Shown piece by piece: positions 15,380-23,087 of a DNA stretch of 39,350 bases; within the stretch, counting starts at the first letter, position 1, and each line of letters starts with the position of its first letter. The position numbers and the translations under genes were made by a program. Source of the stretch: an uncultured Aurantimicrobium sp. (GTDB taxonomy: Bacteria; Actinomycetota; Actinomycetes; Actinomycetales; Microbacteriaceae). The stretch is from the NCBI RefSeq assembly GCF_936931525.1, contig NZ_CAKZII010000031.1:1-39350 (forward strand), in the 5' to 3' direction. The notes under the pieces are model-generated. The model had not been told where the DNA came from. It saw nothing but the letters and a program-made list of their open reading frames with translations, and did not search any database.

Positions 15380-16744
15380 TTAGATGCCGAGGTCAGCGTC
15401 AAATGCGCCTTCTTCGAGACGTTCCTTCATGGCGCCAAGGAAACGTGCTGCGTCAGCACCGTCAATAATGCGGTGGTCATAGGACAGAGCCAAGTAGACC
15501 ATTGAACGAACGGCGATAACTTCCTGGCCTTCTGCTTCAATCACGACGGGACGCTTGGTGACGACACCAGTTCCGAGGATTGCAAGCTGAGGGAGGAACA
15601 CAACTGGTGTGTCAAAGAGAGCGCCGCGAGAACCAGTGTTGGTCAAGGTGAAGGTTCCACCAGCAAGTTCGTCTGGCTGTAGCTTGTTGTCGCGGGTGCG
15701 AGCAGCTACGTCAGCAATGGCCATTGAGTACTGAGCAATGTTGAGCTCGCCAGCGTTCTTGACTACGGGGGTGAGCAGGCCGCGATCGGTGTCCACAGCA
15801 ATCGACACATTCTCGTAACCGGGGTAAACGATGTTGTCACCATCAACTGTTGCGTTGATGATGGGGAATGCCTTGAGTGCTTCTGTGGCTGCAAGAGCGA
15901 AGAAGGGCATGAAGCTGAGCTTTCCACCAGTTGCGGCAACAAACTGTCCCTGAACACGCTTACGAAGCTCAGCGATACGAGTGACATCAACTTCGACAAC
16001 GCTGGTCAGCTGTGCGGTGCTCTGCATAGAAATCACAGCACGCTCAGCAACAACCTTGCGCAGGCGAGTCATCGGAACAGTTGTTCCACGAAGAGGAGAA
16101 ACAGTCAATGGAGTGCGAGTCTTTGCAGGAGCTGCAGAAGAACCGCCACGTGCAGAGAGAACGTCTTCCTTGCGGATGCGTCCGCCGATGCCCGTTCCTA
16201 CAACCGCGTTGAGGTCAACACCGTTTTCGTTAGCAAACTTACGAACGATGGGAGTGACGTAACCTGCGCCACCGGAGTGTGCTGGTGCAGCAGCTGGTGT
16301 GGCAGGAGCCGCTACAGGTTGAGGCGCTACGACGGGAGGAGCAACAACAGGTGCTGCTACGACGGGAGGTGCTACAACTGGGGCGGCTACGACAGGAGCT
16401 GCAACCACGGGAGCAGCAACGGGCTCAGGTGCGGCAACTGGTTCGGGAGCAGCAGGTGCTGCTGGAGCTTCAGCTGCAGGTGCAGCAGGAGCTGCTCCAG
16501 CGCCGGAACCATCACCAATGTGAGCAAGCACGGTGCCGACGGCAACGGTCTCATCTTCTTGGACCAGAATTGCTTCCACGATGCCCGAGATAGGTGAAGG
16601 GATCTCGGTGTCAACCTTGTCGGTTGATACTTCGAGTAAAGGCTCATCTACCTCTACGCGGTCACCGACGTTCTTGAGCCACCGGGTAACGGTGCCTTCG
16701 GTGACGCTTTCACCCAGTGCGGGGAGGCTGACTGACTCGCTCAT
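15380..16744 (-). CDS. sucB: 2-oxo acid dehydrogenase E2 (dihydrolipoamide acyltransferase)
   Basis: This 454-residue core subunit passes acyl groups to CoA in the pyruvate and/or 2-oxoglutarate dehydrogenase complexes. It has one lipoyl domain (residues 1-78, lipoyl Lys43 in STDKVDTEIPSP), a long Ala/Pro/Val linker (about 80-155), an E3/E1-binding domain (PIVRKFANENGVDL...GGRIRKEDVL) and the catalytic domain ending in SYDHRIIDGADAARFLG with the active His and Asp. Actinobacterial E2 proteins often have two or three lipoyl domains; here there is one. An AAGGAG Shine-Dalgarno sequence lies 9 bases before the ATG. The E3 gene lies 58 bases upstream on the same strand. Confidence 0.95.
   Translation of the reverse strand: MSESVSLPALGESVTEGTVTRWLKNVGDRVEVDEPLLEVSTDKVDTEIPSPISGIVEAILVQEDETVAVGTVLAHIGDGSGAGAAPAAPAAEAPAAPAAPEPVAAPEPVAAPVVAAPVVAAPVVAPPVVAAPVVAPPVVAPQPVAAPATPAAAPAHSGGAGYVTPIVRKFANENGVDLNAVVGTGIGGRIRKEDVLSARGGSSAAPAKTRTPLTVSPLRGTTVPMTRLRKVVAERAVISMQSTAQLTSVVEVDVTRIAELRKRVQGQFVAATGGKLSFMPFFALAATEALKAFPIINATVDGDNIVYPGYENVSIAVDTDRGLLTPVVKNAGELNIAQYSMAIADVAARTRDNKLQPDELAGGTFTLTNTGSRGALFDTPVVFLPQLAILGTGVVTKRPVVIEAEGQEVIAVRSMVYLALSYDHRIIDGADAARFLGAMKERLEEGAFDADLGI
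16326..16430 (-). repeat. 15-base tandem repeat encoding the E2 linker
   Basis: Seven imperfect 15-base units, of the form GCTACGACGGGAGGA and variants, run end to end in the frame of sucB and encode five-residue steps such as APVVA/PPVVA. They make the flexible arm that lets the lipoyl domain swing between active sites. The copy number could change by slippage without a frameshift. Confidence 0.8.
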
Positions 16745-16802
16745 GGACTAAATCTCCTTGTTAGCTGCTGCGTTGTTTAGCTTACTAATGCTTGGCCGGT
16801 CT

Positions 16803-18176
16803 CTACAGCGTGTGTAGAGGCTTGCCAGCGAGGTACAGGAATGCTTCACCCAGTGACTCGTTCTGAGTTGGGTGAGCGTGGAGCAAAGGTGCGATGTCTT
16901 CTGGGTGTGCTTCCCAGTTCACAACAAGCTGAGCTTCACCGATGAGCTCGCCTACACGAGCACCGATCATGTGGACACCGACAACTGGGCCGTCAACAAC
17001 GCGAACAACCTTGACCGAACCTGCGGTACCAAGGATTTCGCTCTTACCGTTACCGGCGAGGTTGTAGTCATAGGCAGCAATCTTGTCTGCGCCATACTGC
17101 TCTGCAGCTTTTGCTTCGGTGAGGCCAACAGATGCGATTTCAGGCTCGCAATAGGTCACCTTAGGAATGTTGATGTCGCTGATTACGACAGGGTTCAGGC
17201 CAGCGATTTCTTCGGCAACGAAGAAGCCCTGCTGGTAACCGCGGTGAGCCAGCTGAAGACCAGGAACGATGTCGCCGACTGCGTAAACCCCAGGAATGTT
17301 GGTTGCGAGGCGTTCGTTAGTGATGACAAAACCACGATCCATGGTGATGCCGACCTCTTCGAAGCCACAACCTGCGGTTGCGGGGCCACGGCCTACAGCA
17401 ACGAGGAGGAGATCTGCTTCAACGGTCTCGCCGCTTTCGAGAGTGATGACAACACCAGAGTCACTCTGGGTTACGCCCTGGAAGCGAACGCCGAGCTTGT
17501 AGTCGATTCCGCGCTTACGGTAAGCACGCTCAAGAGCCTTGGAGATGCTTTCTTCTTCATTGGGAACGAGGTGAGGAAGGCCCTCAATGATGACAACCTC
17601 GGCGCCGAAGCTCTTCCAGACAGAAGCGAACTCAACACCAATAACACCGCCACCAAGAATGGCAACCTTGTTGGGAACGTAGTTCATCTGAAGTGCGTGC
17701 TCGCTGGTGATAACACGTCCGCCGATTTCGAGGCCGGGAAGTGAACGAGAGTAAGAACCAGTGGCGAGAACAACGTTCTTGCCCACAATGGTGTCAGCGC
17801 CAACAGCAACAGTATTGGGGGAGACGAGGCGTCCTTCGCCTTCGATGACGGTGATGCCACGAGCCTTGATAAGGCCGCCAAGACCCTTGTACTTCTTTGA
17901 AATGATGTCTTCGCGGAATGCGTTGACACGATCCATGTCCACACCGTTGAAGGTGGCGTTGATGCCGCATTCGTGTGCTTCGCGGGCATTGTCGGCAACC
18001 TCAGCTGCGTGAAGCATGGCCTTGGTGGGAATACATCCCACGTGGAGGCAGGTACCACCCAGCTTGTTCTTTTCGATGAGGGCGACGTTCATGCCGAGTT
18101 CGCTGGCACGAATGGCGGCAGAGTAGCCACCACTTCCGCCGCCGAGTACGACGAGGTCAAAGTTGAGTTCAGCCAC
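16803..18176 (-). CDS. lpdA: Dihydrolipoyl dehydrogenase (E3)
   Basis: This 457-residue FAD/NAD enzyme reoxidises the lipoyl groups of the E2 proteins. It has the FAD site VVLGGGSGGYSAAIRASELG, the redox disulfide GGTCLHVGCIPTK, the NAD site ILGGGVIGVEFASVWKSFGAEV, the second FAD motif GVYAVGDIV, and the C-terminal His-Glu pair in HAHPTQNESLGEA. The start is a GTG at 18176 with a good AAAGGAG 7 bases upstream. It lies between pepA (86 bases upstream) and sucB (58 bases downstream) on the same strand, so E3 and E2 are probably made together. Confidence 0.97.
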   Translation of the reverse strand: MAELNFDLVVLGGGSGGYSAAIRASELGMNVALIEKNKLGGTCLHVGCIPTKAMLHAAEVADNAREAHECGINATFNGVDMDRVNAFREDIISKKYKGLGGLIKARGITVIEGEGRLVSPNTVAVGADTIVGKNVVLATGSYSRSLPGLEIGGRVITSEHALQMNYVPNKVAILGGGVIGVEFASVWKSFGAEVVIIEGLPHLVPNEEESISKALERAYRKRGIDYKLGVRFQGVTQSDSGVVITLESGETVEADLLLVAVGRGPATAGCGFEEVGITMDRGFVITNERLATNIPGVYAVGDIVPGLQLAHRGYQQGFFVAEEIAGLNPVVISDINIPKVTYCEPEIASVGLTEAKAAEQYGADKIAAYDYNLAGNGKSEILGTAGSVKVVRVVDGPVVGVHMIGARVGELIGEAQLVVNWEAHPEDIAPLLHAHPTQNESLGEAFLYLAGKPLHTL

Positions 18177-18262
18177 GTTTCTGCTCCTTTTGAGAGGGTG
18201 TTTGCGCCAGTGAGACGCAAAAATCTGCGTTACTTACAGTGAAGTTAACCTTTACGAGACTA

Positions 18263-19738
18263 CTACGCCGTGGCGTATGTCTCTGCGAGGTTAATCAGGG
18301 TGCGTACAGCAACGCCGGTTGGACCAGCGCTGGTGTAGCCATATGCGCCACCTGCATTGTTTGCCGTGTTGGCAATATCTAGGTGAACCCAAGGGATCTG
18401 TGGGGCATCTGGCTTATCTGAGGTCTTACCTACAAAATCTTTGAGGAAAGTAGCCCCGACAAGCATTCCACCTGCCGTGTTCCCAGGCTTGACGTTGGCA
18501 ATATCTGCCACATCAGAGTTCAAGTAAGCACGTAGTTCTTCAGGAAGAGGCATGTGCCAGAAGTTTTCTCCTGCAGCCTGACCGAGTTCCACGAGGTGGG
18601 AAATAGTGTCAGCATCTCCCATGACGCCGGTGTAGCGGGTACCTAAAGCAGTTGTAGCTGCGCCTGTCAGAGTGGCGATGTCGAAGATGACGTCTGGAAA
18701 TTCCTTGCTTGCAGCAACAAGGCCATCTGCGAGAACTAGTCGTCCTTCAGCGTCAGTATTGAGAACTTCAACTGTCTTTCCACCGTGAATGGTTAGTACA
18801 TCATTGGGGCGGGTGGCTGTGCTGGAAGGCATGTTCTCGGCAAGACACAGCCACGCTGTGATGTTGACGTTGAGTTTGAGCTTGGCCGCAGCTGTGATGA
18901 TGGCCAACGTTGAAGCTGCTCCAGTCATGTCGTATTTCATACCGATCATGCCTGCGCCAGTCTTCAGCGACAGTCCACCAGTATCGAAGGTGATGCCCTT
19001 GCCCACAATGGCGATGTGCTTCTTTGCTTTCTTGGGGGCATAAACAAGCTTGACCAAACGTGGAGGACGTGAAGATCCCTTGCCTACGCCCACAATCCCA
19101 CCGAAACCATCCTTGGCCAGGGCCTTTTCGTCCCAGACAGTGGACTTGATCGGTAATCCCTTGATGGCAGTGAGAGTGTGCTCAACGAAAGTAGCTGGGT
19201 ATAGATCGTTCGGGGGAGTATTGACCAGGTCCTTGACCAGCGAAAGTGCTTGAGCTGTGATGGCAGATTTTGAAAGATCAACAGTTATTTTCTTGTCCGC
19301 AACAATTTCAACTTGTTCGACAGGAGTCTTCTTTTCGGGCGTGGTCTTGTATTCGTTGTAGGAATACGCGCCGAGAGCAGCACCTTCGGCAACTGCCTGG
19401 ACAGACGCAGCATCCGTTGCTCCCAGATCAAATGCCACGACCGCGTGACCTGCAAGCTTGCGGGTAGCAACAGCAGCGGCATAGCGGTAACTGTTTGGGC
19501 TGAGCGGCTCTGAGCCAAGGCCGACGATTCCCACAACTGTGGTGGGGTGTTCAGGATCAATCACAGTGGTGAAGGAATCTGAAGTTCCAGTGATCTCGAG
19601 AGATGCTGCGAGTTTGGCTAGTTTCGAGGTTTCCCGTGAAGAGACAATTCTTACCCCCTTCTTATCTGAGACAGCGCCCAGAACTACAAAAGCTTTTGCC
19701 GAGGGACGAACAACCTGTGTCAATGAAGGAATACTCAC
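18263..19738 (-). CDS. pepA: Leucyl aminopeptidase (M17)
   Basis: This 491-residue cytosolic metallo-exopeptidase releases N-terminal residues from peptides. The M17 catalytic domain shows the metal and active-site motifs GKGITFDTGGLSLK, GMKYDMTGAA, AENMPSSTATRPNDV and NTDAEGRLVLADGL; the N-terminal domain (about 1-170) is divergent as usual. The start is a GTG at 19738 with a TAGGGT hexamer 6 bases upstream and no Shine-Dalgarno sequence, which suggests leaderless transcription. It is divergent from the PAC2 gene across 82 bases, an order also found in mycobacteria in part. Confidence 0.96.
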   Translation of the reverse strand: MSIPSLTQVVRPSAKAFVVLGAVSDKKGVRIVSSRETSKLAKLAASLEITGTSDSFTTVIDPEHPTTVVGIVGLGSEPLSPNSYRYAAAVATRKLAGHAVVAFDLGATDAASVQAVAEGAALGAYSYNEYKTTPEKKTPVEQVEIVADKKITVDLSKSAITAQALSLVKDLVNTPPNDLYPATFVEHTLTAIKGLPIKSTVWDEKALAKDGFGGIVGVGKGSSRPPRLVKLVYAPKKAKKHIAIVGKGITFDTGGLSLKTGAGMIGMKYDMTGAASTLAIITAAAKLKLNVNITAWLCLAENMPSSTATRPNDVLTIHGGKTVEVLNTDAEGRLVLADGLVAASKEFPDVIFDIATLTGAATTALGTRYTGVMGDADTISHLVELGQAAGENFWHMPLPEELRAYLNSDVADIANVKPGNTAGGMLVGATFLKDFVGKTSDKPDAPQIPWVHLDIANTANNAGGAYGYTSAGPTGVAVRTLINLAETYATA

Positions 19739-19744
19739 GTTTTC

Positions 19745-19750
19745 ACCCTA
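19745..19750 (-). promoter_or_regulatory. -10 box of pepA (leaderless GTG)
   Basis: TAGGGT on the minus strand is followed by GAAAAC (6 bases) and the GTG start. It is one of two leaderless candidates in the window that use GTG; the other is dut. Confidence 0.45.
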
Positions 19751-19808
19751 GGTTCTCACTGTTTACACAGGCTTCTCCCACGCGTACAAAGCACCAGAAA
19801 AGCGAACG

Positions 19809-19814
19809 TAGACT
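19809..19814 (+). promoter_or_regulatory. -10 box of the PAC2 gene (leaderless)
   Basis: TAGACT is followed by GGGGCT (6 bases) and the ATG at 19821. GGGG is too close to the start codon to act as a normal Shine-Dalgarno sequence. Confidence 0.5.
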
Positions 19815-19820
19815 GGGGCT

Positions 19821-20747
19821 ATGCCTGAACGCGAGAGCTTGCTCCACTTCGTGATGGATGCAGCTGCAGTCCCTCGAGGTTTACCGATGGTGGCTGGGCT
19901 CACAGGTTTCGCTGATTCAGGTTCAGCGGTTACCGGCTTTACCGACTACATCGTGGACACGATGGATTCTCAGATCATTGCCATCTTTGATGCTGATTCC
20001 CTGTTGGATTACCGCGCTCGCCGGCCCATCATCTACTTTGACCAGGACCACCTAACTGGTTTCGAGCCGCCAATGCTGGCTTTCCATCTCGTCCGAGATG
20101 AGATGTCTCGGCCATTTGTCCTCCTTACAGGCTATGAACCAGACTTCAAGTGGGAAGCGTTCAGTAAAGAAGTTCTCAACTTTGTGGAACGTTTCGATAT
20201 CGTCACCACAACATGGGTGCACTCCATCCCGATGCCCGTGCCACACACCCGCCCCATAGGGACCACGGTGAGCGGTAATCGTTCAGACCTGATTGAGCAG
20301 TTCTCGGTCTGGCGCCCACACACTCAAGTTCCCGCCAATGCCATGCACCTCGTGGAATATCGCTTGCAAGAGATTGAACATGAAGTAGCTGGTTTTGTTC
20401 TCTTGGTTCCTCACTACCTTGCAGATACAGAGTTCCCACAAGCATCTCTGGTAGCACTGGAAAGCATCAGCTCAGCCACTGGCCTGATTTTTCCCACGGA
20501 TCGACTGCGTGAAGAGGGGAGAGAGTTTGTCTCCAAAATCGATGAACAAGTTGAAACAAATGACGAGCTGAACAAACTCGTCCACACACTTGAACAGCGC
20601 TACGACTCGTATATGAAAGACAACGCTGTTCGGTCTCCATTGACAGATATTGAAGGCGAACTTCCCACGGCAGATGAAATAGCCGCGGAACTTGAAGAAT
20701 TTCTTGCGTACCGTCGTGGTACGGAAGAGTCTGGCGACATGCGATAA
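19821..20747 (+). CDS. PAC2 family protein
   Basis: This 308-residue protein belongs to the PAC2 family, related to archaeal and eukaryotic proteasome assembly chaperones and found near sigA in actinobacteria (Rv2714-like). Visible family features are [21 protein letters not shown] near the N-terminus, [28 protein letters not shown] and [18 protein letters not shown]. The C-terminal about 70 residues are charged and helical ([26 protein letters not shown]), probably a coiled coil. The biochemical role in bacteria is unknown, and no proteasome genes are in view. Its last codons overlap a likely extended -10 element for rpoD. Confidence 0.9.
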   Translation: MPERESLLHFVMDAAAVPRGLPMVAGLTGFADSGSAVTGFTDYIVDTMDSQIIAIFDADSLLDYRARRPIIYFDQDHLTGFEPPMLAFHLVRDEMSRPFVLLTGYEPDFKWEAFSKEVLNFVERFDIVTTTWVHSIPMPVPHTRPIGTTVSGNRSDLIEQFSVWRPHTQVPANAMHLVEYRLQEIEHEVAGFVLLVPHYLADTEFPQASLVALESISSATGLIFPTDRLREEGREFVSKIDEQVETNDELNKLVHTLEQRYDSYMKDNAVRSPLTDIEGELPTADEIAAELEEFLAYRRGTEESGDMR

Positions 20748-20748
20748 T
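20740..20748 (+). promoter_or_regulatory. Possible extended -10 promoter of rpoD
   Basis: TGC-GATAAT matches an extended -10 (TGn plus a near-consensus hexamer) and overlaps the PAC2 stop codon. A start near 20755 would place the 20756-20795 hairpin at the very 5' end of an approximately 70-base rpoD leader. Confidence 0.4.
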
Positions 20749-20755
20749 AGAAACC

Positions 20756-20795
20756 GGACCCAGTCTGTCCCCTTCACGGGACTTGACAAGGGTCC
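20756..20795 (+). other. Hairpin in the rpoD leader
   Basis: An outer GGACCC/GGGTCC stem encloses an inner GTCCC-CTTCAC-GGGAC stem-loop between PAC2 and rpoD. No T-tract follows, so it is not a simple terminator; it could stabilise or regulate the rpoD message. It may also have no function. Confidence 0.45.
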
Positions 20796-20827
20796 TAGTT
20801 ATGCCCCCGAACAGGAGAAATCTGCTC

Positions 20828-22612
20828 ATGGCAACAGAGAACGCACCATCAAAGCCCAAAGGTCGCCTCGCGTCGTTCTTTAGCGGTAAATCAAAGCCCT
20901 CTGTTGTCGAGTCTGCTCCGGAAAGTACTCCCTCTGTGAAGGCTCCTGCCGCAAAAGCTTCTGCTCCAAAGACCCCTGCAAAAACTACCGAGAAGGCTGC
21001 TCCCAAAGCAGCGTCGAAGCCAGTAGCAAAGACTGCTTCCAAGGCACCTGCTGCTAAAGCACCTGCTACTAAGGCCACTGCAAAGGCGCCTGCTGCTAAG
21101 ACTCCAGTAAAGACTGCTGCTGCAAAGCCAGCCACCAAGGCCCCCGCTAAGGCAACTGCAAAACCTGCTGCAACAGCTGCTGCAGCGAAGGCTCCCGCAA
21201 AGGCCGCAGCCAAGGCGCCTGCGAAAGCTCCTGCCAAGGCCCCCGCAAAAGCCGCTGCCAAGCCAGTAGCCAAAGCTGAGTCCAAAACCCCCGCGAAGGC
21301 ACCAGCTAAAGCTGCTGCAAAGGCTCCTGTCAAAGCTGCTGAAGCTGAAAAGCCAGCAGCGAAAGCAAAGAAGCCCACTAAGGCAGAACTTGAAAAGATG
21401 GCCAATGCGCTTCTCACCGAAGAAGCGGCTCCGGCAGAAATCGCCCCTAAGCGCGGTCGTGGACGAGCTAAGGCAGTCGATCCAGATGCCGATGAAGAAG
21501 AAGTTGATGTAGAAGAGCTCGTCGCAGACGTCGCAATCGAAGCTGTTGTCATCGAAGTTGCTGATGATGAGGTCCTTGAAGACGACGAAGACAAGCCTGC
21601 ACGTCCTGCTGTCAGTGACGAGCCACTTCCAACTGGCGCCATCGTTCTATCCATGGCTGATGACGACGATGACATTCCTGTCTACTCCACCGCAATCACG
21701 GGAGCGACTGCAGACCCCGTCAAGGACTACCTCAAGCAAATTGGTAAAGTCCCACTTCTCAACGCTGTTGAAGAAGTTGAGCTTGCGCTGCGTATCGAAG
21801 CGGGCCTGTTCGCTGAAGACAAGCTGGCAACCAAGAAGAGCATCCCGAAGCAGCTTGAGCGTGAGCTTCGCTGGGTTGCCCGTGATGGCCAGCGTGCAAA
21901 GAGCCACCTGTTGGGTGCAAACCTTCGTCTTGTTGTCTCTTTGGCAAAGCGTTACACCGGTCGTGGCATGCAGTTCCTGGACCTTATCCAGGAAGGTAAC
22001 CTCGGTCTGATTCGTGCGGTTGAGAAGTTCGACTACACCAAGGGCTTCAAGTTCTCGACCTACGCAACCTGGTGGATTCGTCAGGCAATTACCCGTGCAA
22101 TGGCTGACCAGGCACGAACCATTCGTATTCCTGTGCACATGGTTGAAGTCATCAACAAGCTTGCACGTGTTCAGCGTCAGATGCTGCAGGATCTTGGTCG
22201 CGAACCGACTCCTGAAGAACTCTCGCGTGAACTCGACATGACTCCTGAAAAGGTTGTTGAAGTTCAGAAGTACGGCCGTGAGCCCATTTCGCTTCACACA
22301 CCCCTGGGTGAAGACGGTGACAGCGAATTTGGAGACCTCATCGAGGACACCGAAGCAGTTGTTCCTGCAGATGCAGTTGGTTTCACCATGCTGCAGAAGC
22401 AGCTGGAGTCCCTGCTTGATTCCCTCTCTGAGCGCGAAGCAGGCGTAATCCGCATGCGCTTTGGCCTGGGCGATGGCATTCCTAAGACTCTTGACCAGAT
22501 CGGTGACACCTTTGGTGTGACTCGTGAGCGTATCCGTCAGATTGAATCGAAGACGATGGCGAAACTTCGCCACCCTTCACGTTCACAGTCGCTGCGTGAC
22601 TACCTCGAATAA
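20828..22612 (+). CDS. rpoD: Primary RNA polymerase sigma factor
   Basis: This is the housekeeping sigma factor (SigA/HrdB type), 594 residues from the ATG at 20828, which has AGGAG 10 bases upstream. Residues 1 to about 200 form a lysine/alanine/proline-rich tail, then an acidic stretch ([16 protein letters not shown]), then region 1.2 ([16 protein letters not shown]), region 2 ([27 protein letters not shown] and [21 protein letters not shown]), region 3, and region 4 ([21 protein letters not shown]). It is flanked by the PAC2 gene and the DUF7455-type gene, as in other actinobacteria, and ends at a strong terminator. The track start at 20783 has no support. Confidence 0.97.
   Translation: MATENAPSKPKGRLASFFSGKSKPSVVESAPESTPSVKAPAAKASAPKTPAKTTEKAAPKAASKPVAKTASKAPAAKAPATKATAKAPAAKTPVKTAAAKPATKAPAKATAKPAATAAAAKAPAKAAAKAPAKAPAKAPAKAAAKPVAKAESKTPAKAPAKAAAKAPVKAAEAEKPAAKAKKPTKAELEKMANALLTEEAAPAEIAPKRGRGRAKAVDPDADEEEVDVEELVADVAIEAVVIEVADDEVLEDDEDKPARPAVSDEPLPTGAIVLSMADDDDDIPVYSTAITGATADPVKDYLKQIGKVPLLNAVEEVELALRIEAGLFAEDKLATKKSIPKQLERELRWVARDGQRAKSHLLGANLRLVVSLAKRYTGRGMQFLDLIQEGNLGLIRAVEKFDYTKGFKFSTYATWWIRQAITRAMADQARTIRIPVHMVEVINKLARVQRQMLQDLGREPTPEELSRELDMTPEKVVEVQKYGREPISLHTPLGEDGDSEFGDLIEDTEAVVPADAVGFTMLQKQLESLLDSLSEREAGVIRMRFGLGDGIPKTLDQIGDTFGVTRERIRQIESKTMAKLRHPSRSQSLRDYLE
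20930..21385 (+). repeat. Lysine/alanine/proline repeats in the sigma factor tail
   Basis: About 150 codons of the rpoD N-terminus are low-complexity steps such as [13 protein letters not shown] and KPVAKA, rich in GCN, CCN and AAR codons. The result looks like a histone H1/HU-type tail: strongly basic, and immediately followed by an acidic patch. Similar but variable tails occur in other actinobacterial SigA proteins. The long minus-strand ORF here is a shadow of this composition. Confidence 0.8.
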
Positions 22613-22625
22613 ATCGAGAAATGTA

Positions 22626-22658
22626 AAGAAGCCCCGATGCAATGCATCGGGGCTTCTT
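22626..22658. terminator. Bidirectional terminator between rpoD and the DUF7455-type gene
   Basis: AAGAAGCCCCGATGC, an AAT loop and GCATCGGGGCTTCTT form a perfect 15-base-pair stem between the convergent stop codons. Confidence 0.9.
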
Positions 22659-22672
22659 CGTTAAGTCAGTTG

Positions 22673-22909
22673 TTAGATTGAACGATCGTTGGCAGCGTGA
22701 AGCTTTGCCGTCTCGTCGTGCCAGTCTGCTCCGAGACCAGTGAGCTTTTCACGGTGCTTGGTTGCGTGGTGTGCACAGAAGAGAAGGACACCGCCTGCTG
22801 GCATGGTGGCGCGAACGTAGGCCTGTGCTCCGCAGCTGTCACAGCGGTCTAGGCCGGTGAGCTCGGAGGCCACGTCGGTTGATGCAGTTTCAGTCATTGC
22901 TGTTGTCAT
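22673..22909 (-). CDS. Small zinc-binding protein, DUF7455-like
   Basis: This 78-residue protein has the compact core LDRCDSCGAQAYVRA...GGVLLFCAHHATKH, in which two cysteines (CxxC) and a later Cys-x-x-His group should bind zinc. It is a conserved actinobacterial gene beside sigA/sigB. The function is not known; the size and basic nature would allow nucleic acid or protein binding. I chose the ATG at 22909 (MTTAMTETAS) because AGGAG lies 6 bases upstream and the longer form (22966) adds an unlikely N-terminus. It shares the terminator with rpoD, with which it is convergent. Confidence 0.88.
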   Translation of the reverse strand: MTTAMTETASTDVASELTGLDRCDSCGAQAYVRATMPAGGVLLFCAHHATKHREKLTGLGADWHDETAKLHAANDRSI

Positions 22910-23049
22910 CTTTCGCTCCTCTTCGTAATGAAGTCCTAAGCACATATAACCATGAAGAGCCGACAAATGTGCTCGGAATGCAGGGCATTTCGCTGACCGC
23001 GTATCAGGTTCCTGACGCGTGCCTCCGATGATTCAGACCTGCAACAAAC

Positions 23050-23055
23050 TACTGT
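23050..23055 (+). promoter_or_regulatory. Possible -10 box of parE
   Basis: TACTGT fits TANNNT and would give a leader of about 25 bases that includes the GAGGAG Shine-Dalgarno sequence at 23078-23083. No clear -35 is seen. Confidence 0.3.
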
Positions 23056-23087
23056 CAAAGAGCGCCACGAAGTAGTTGAGGAGTCGC

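Noticed and set aside
20783-20788. TTGACA as a -35 element for rpoD, or TTG 20783 as its start codon
   Set aside because: No -10 hexamer lies about 17 bases downstream, and the family-like start [12 protein letters not shown] with a Shine-Dalgarno sequence is at 20828.
20930-21385. Repeats in the rpoD tail as a CRISPR or mobile repeat
   Set aside because: They are in-frame, imperfect, short codon-level repeats with no spacers.
20467-21675. 402-codon minus-strand ORF rich in Ala, Ser and Phe
   Set aside because: Composition shadow of the Lys/Ala/Pro repeats of rpoD read backwards.
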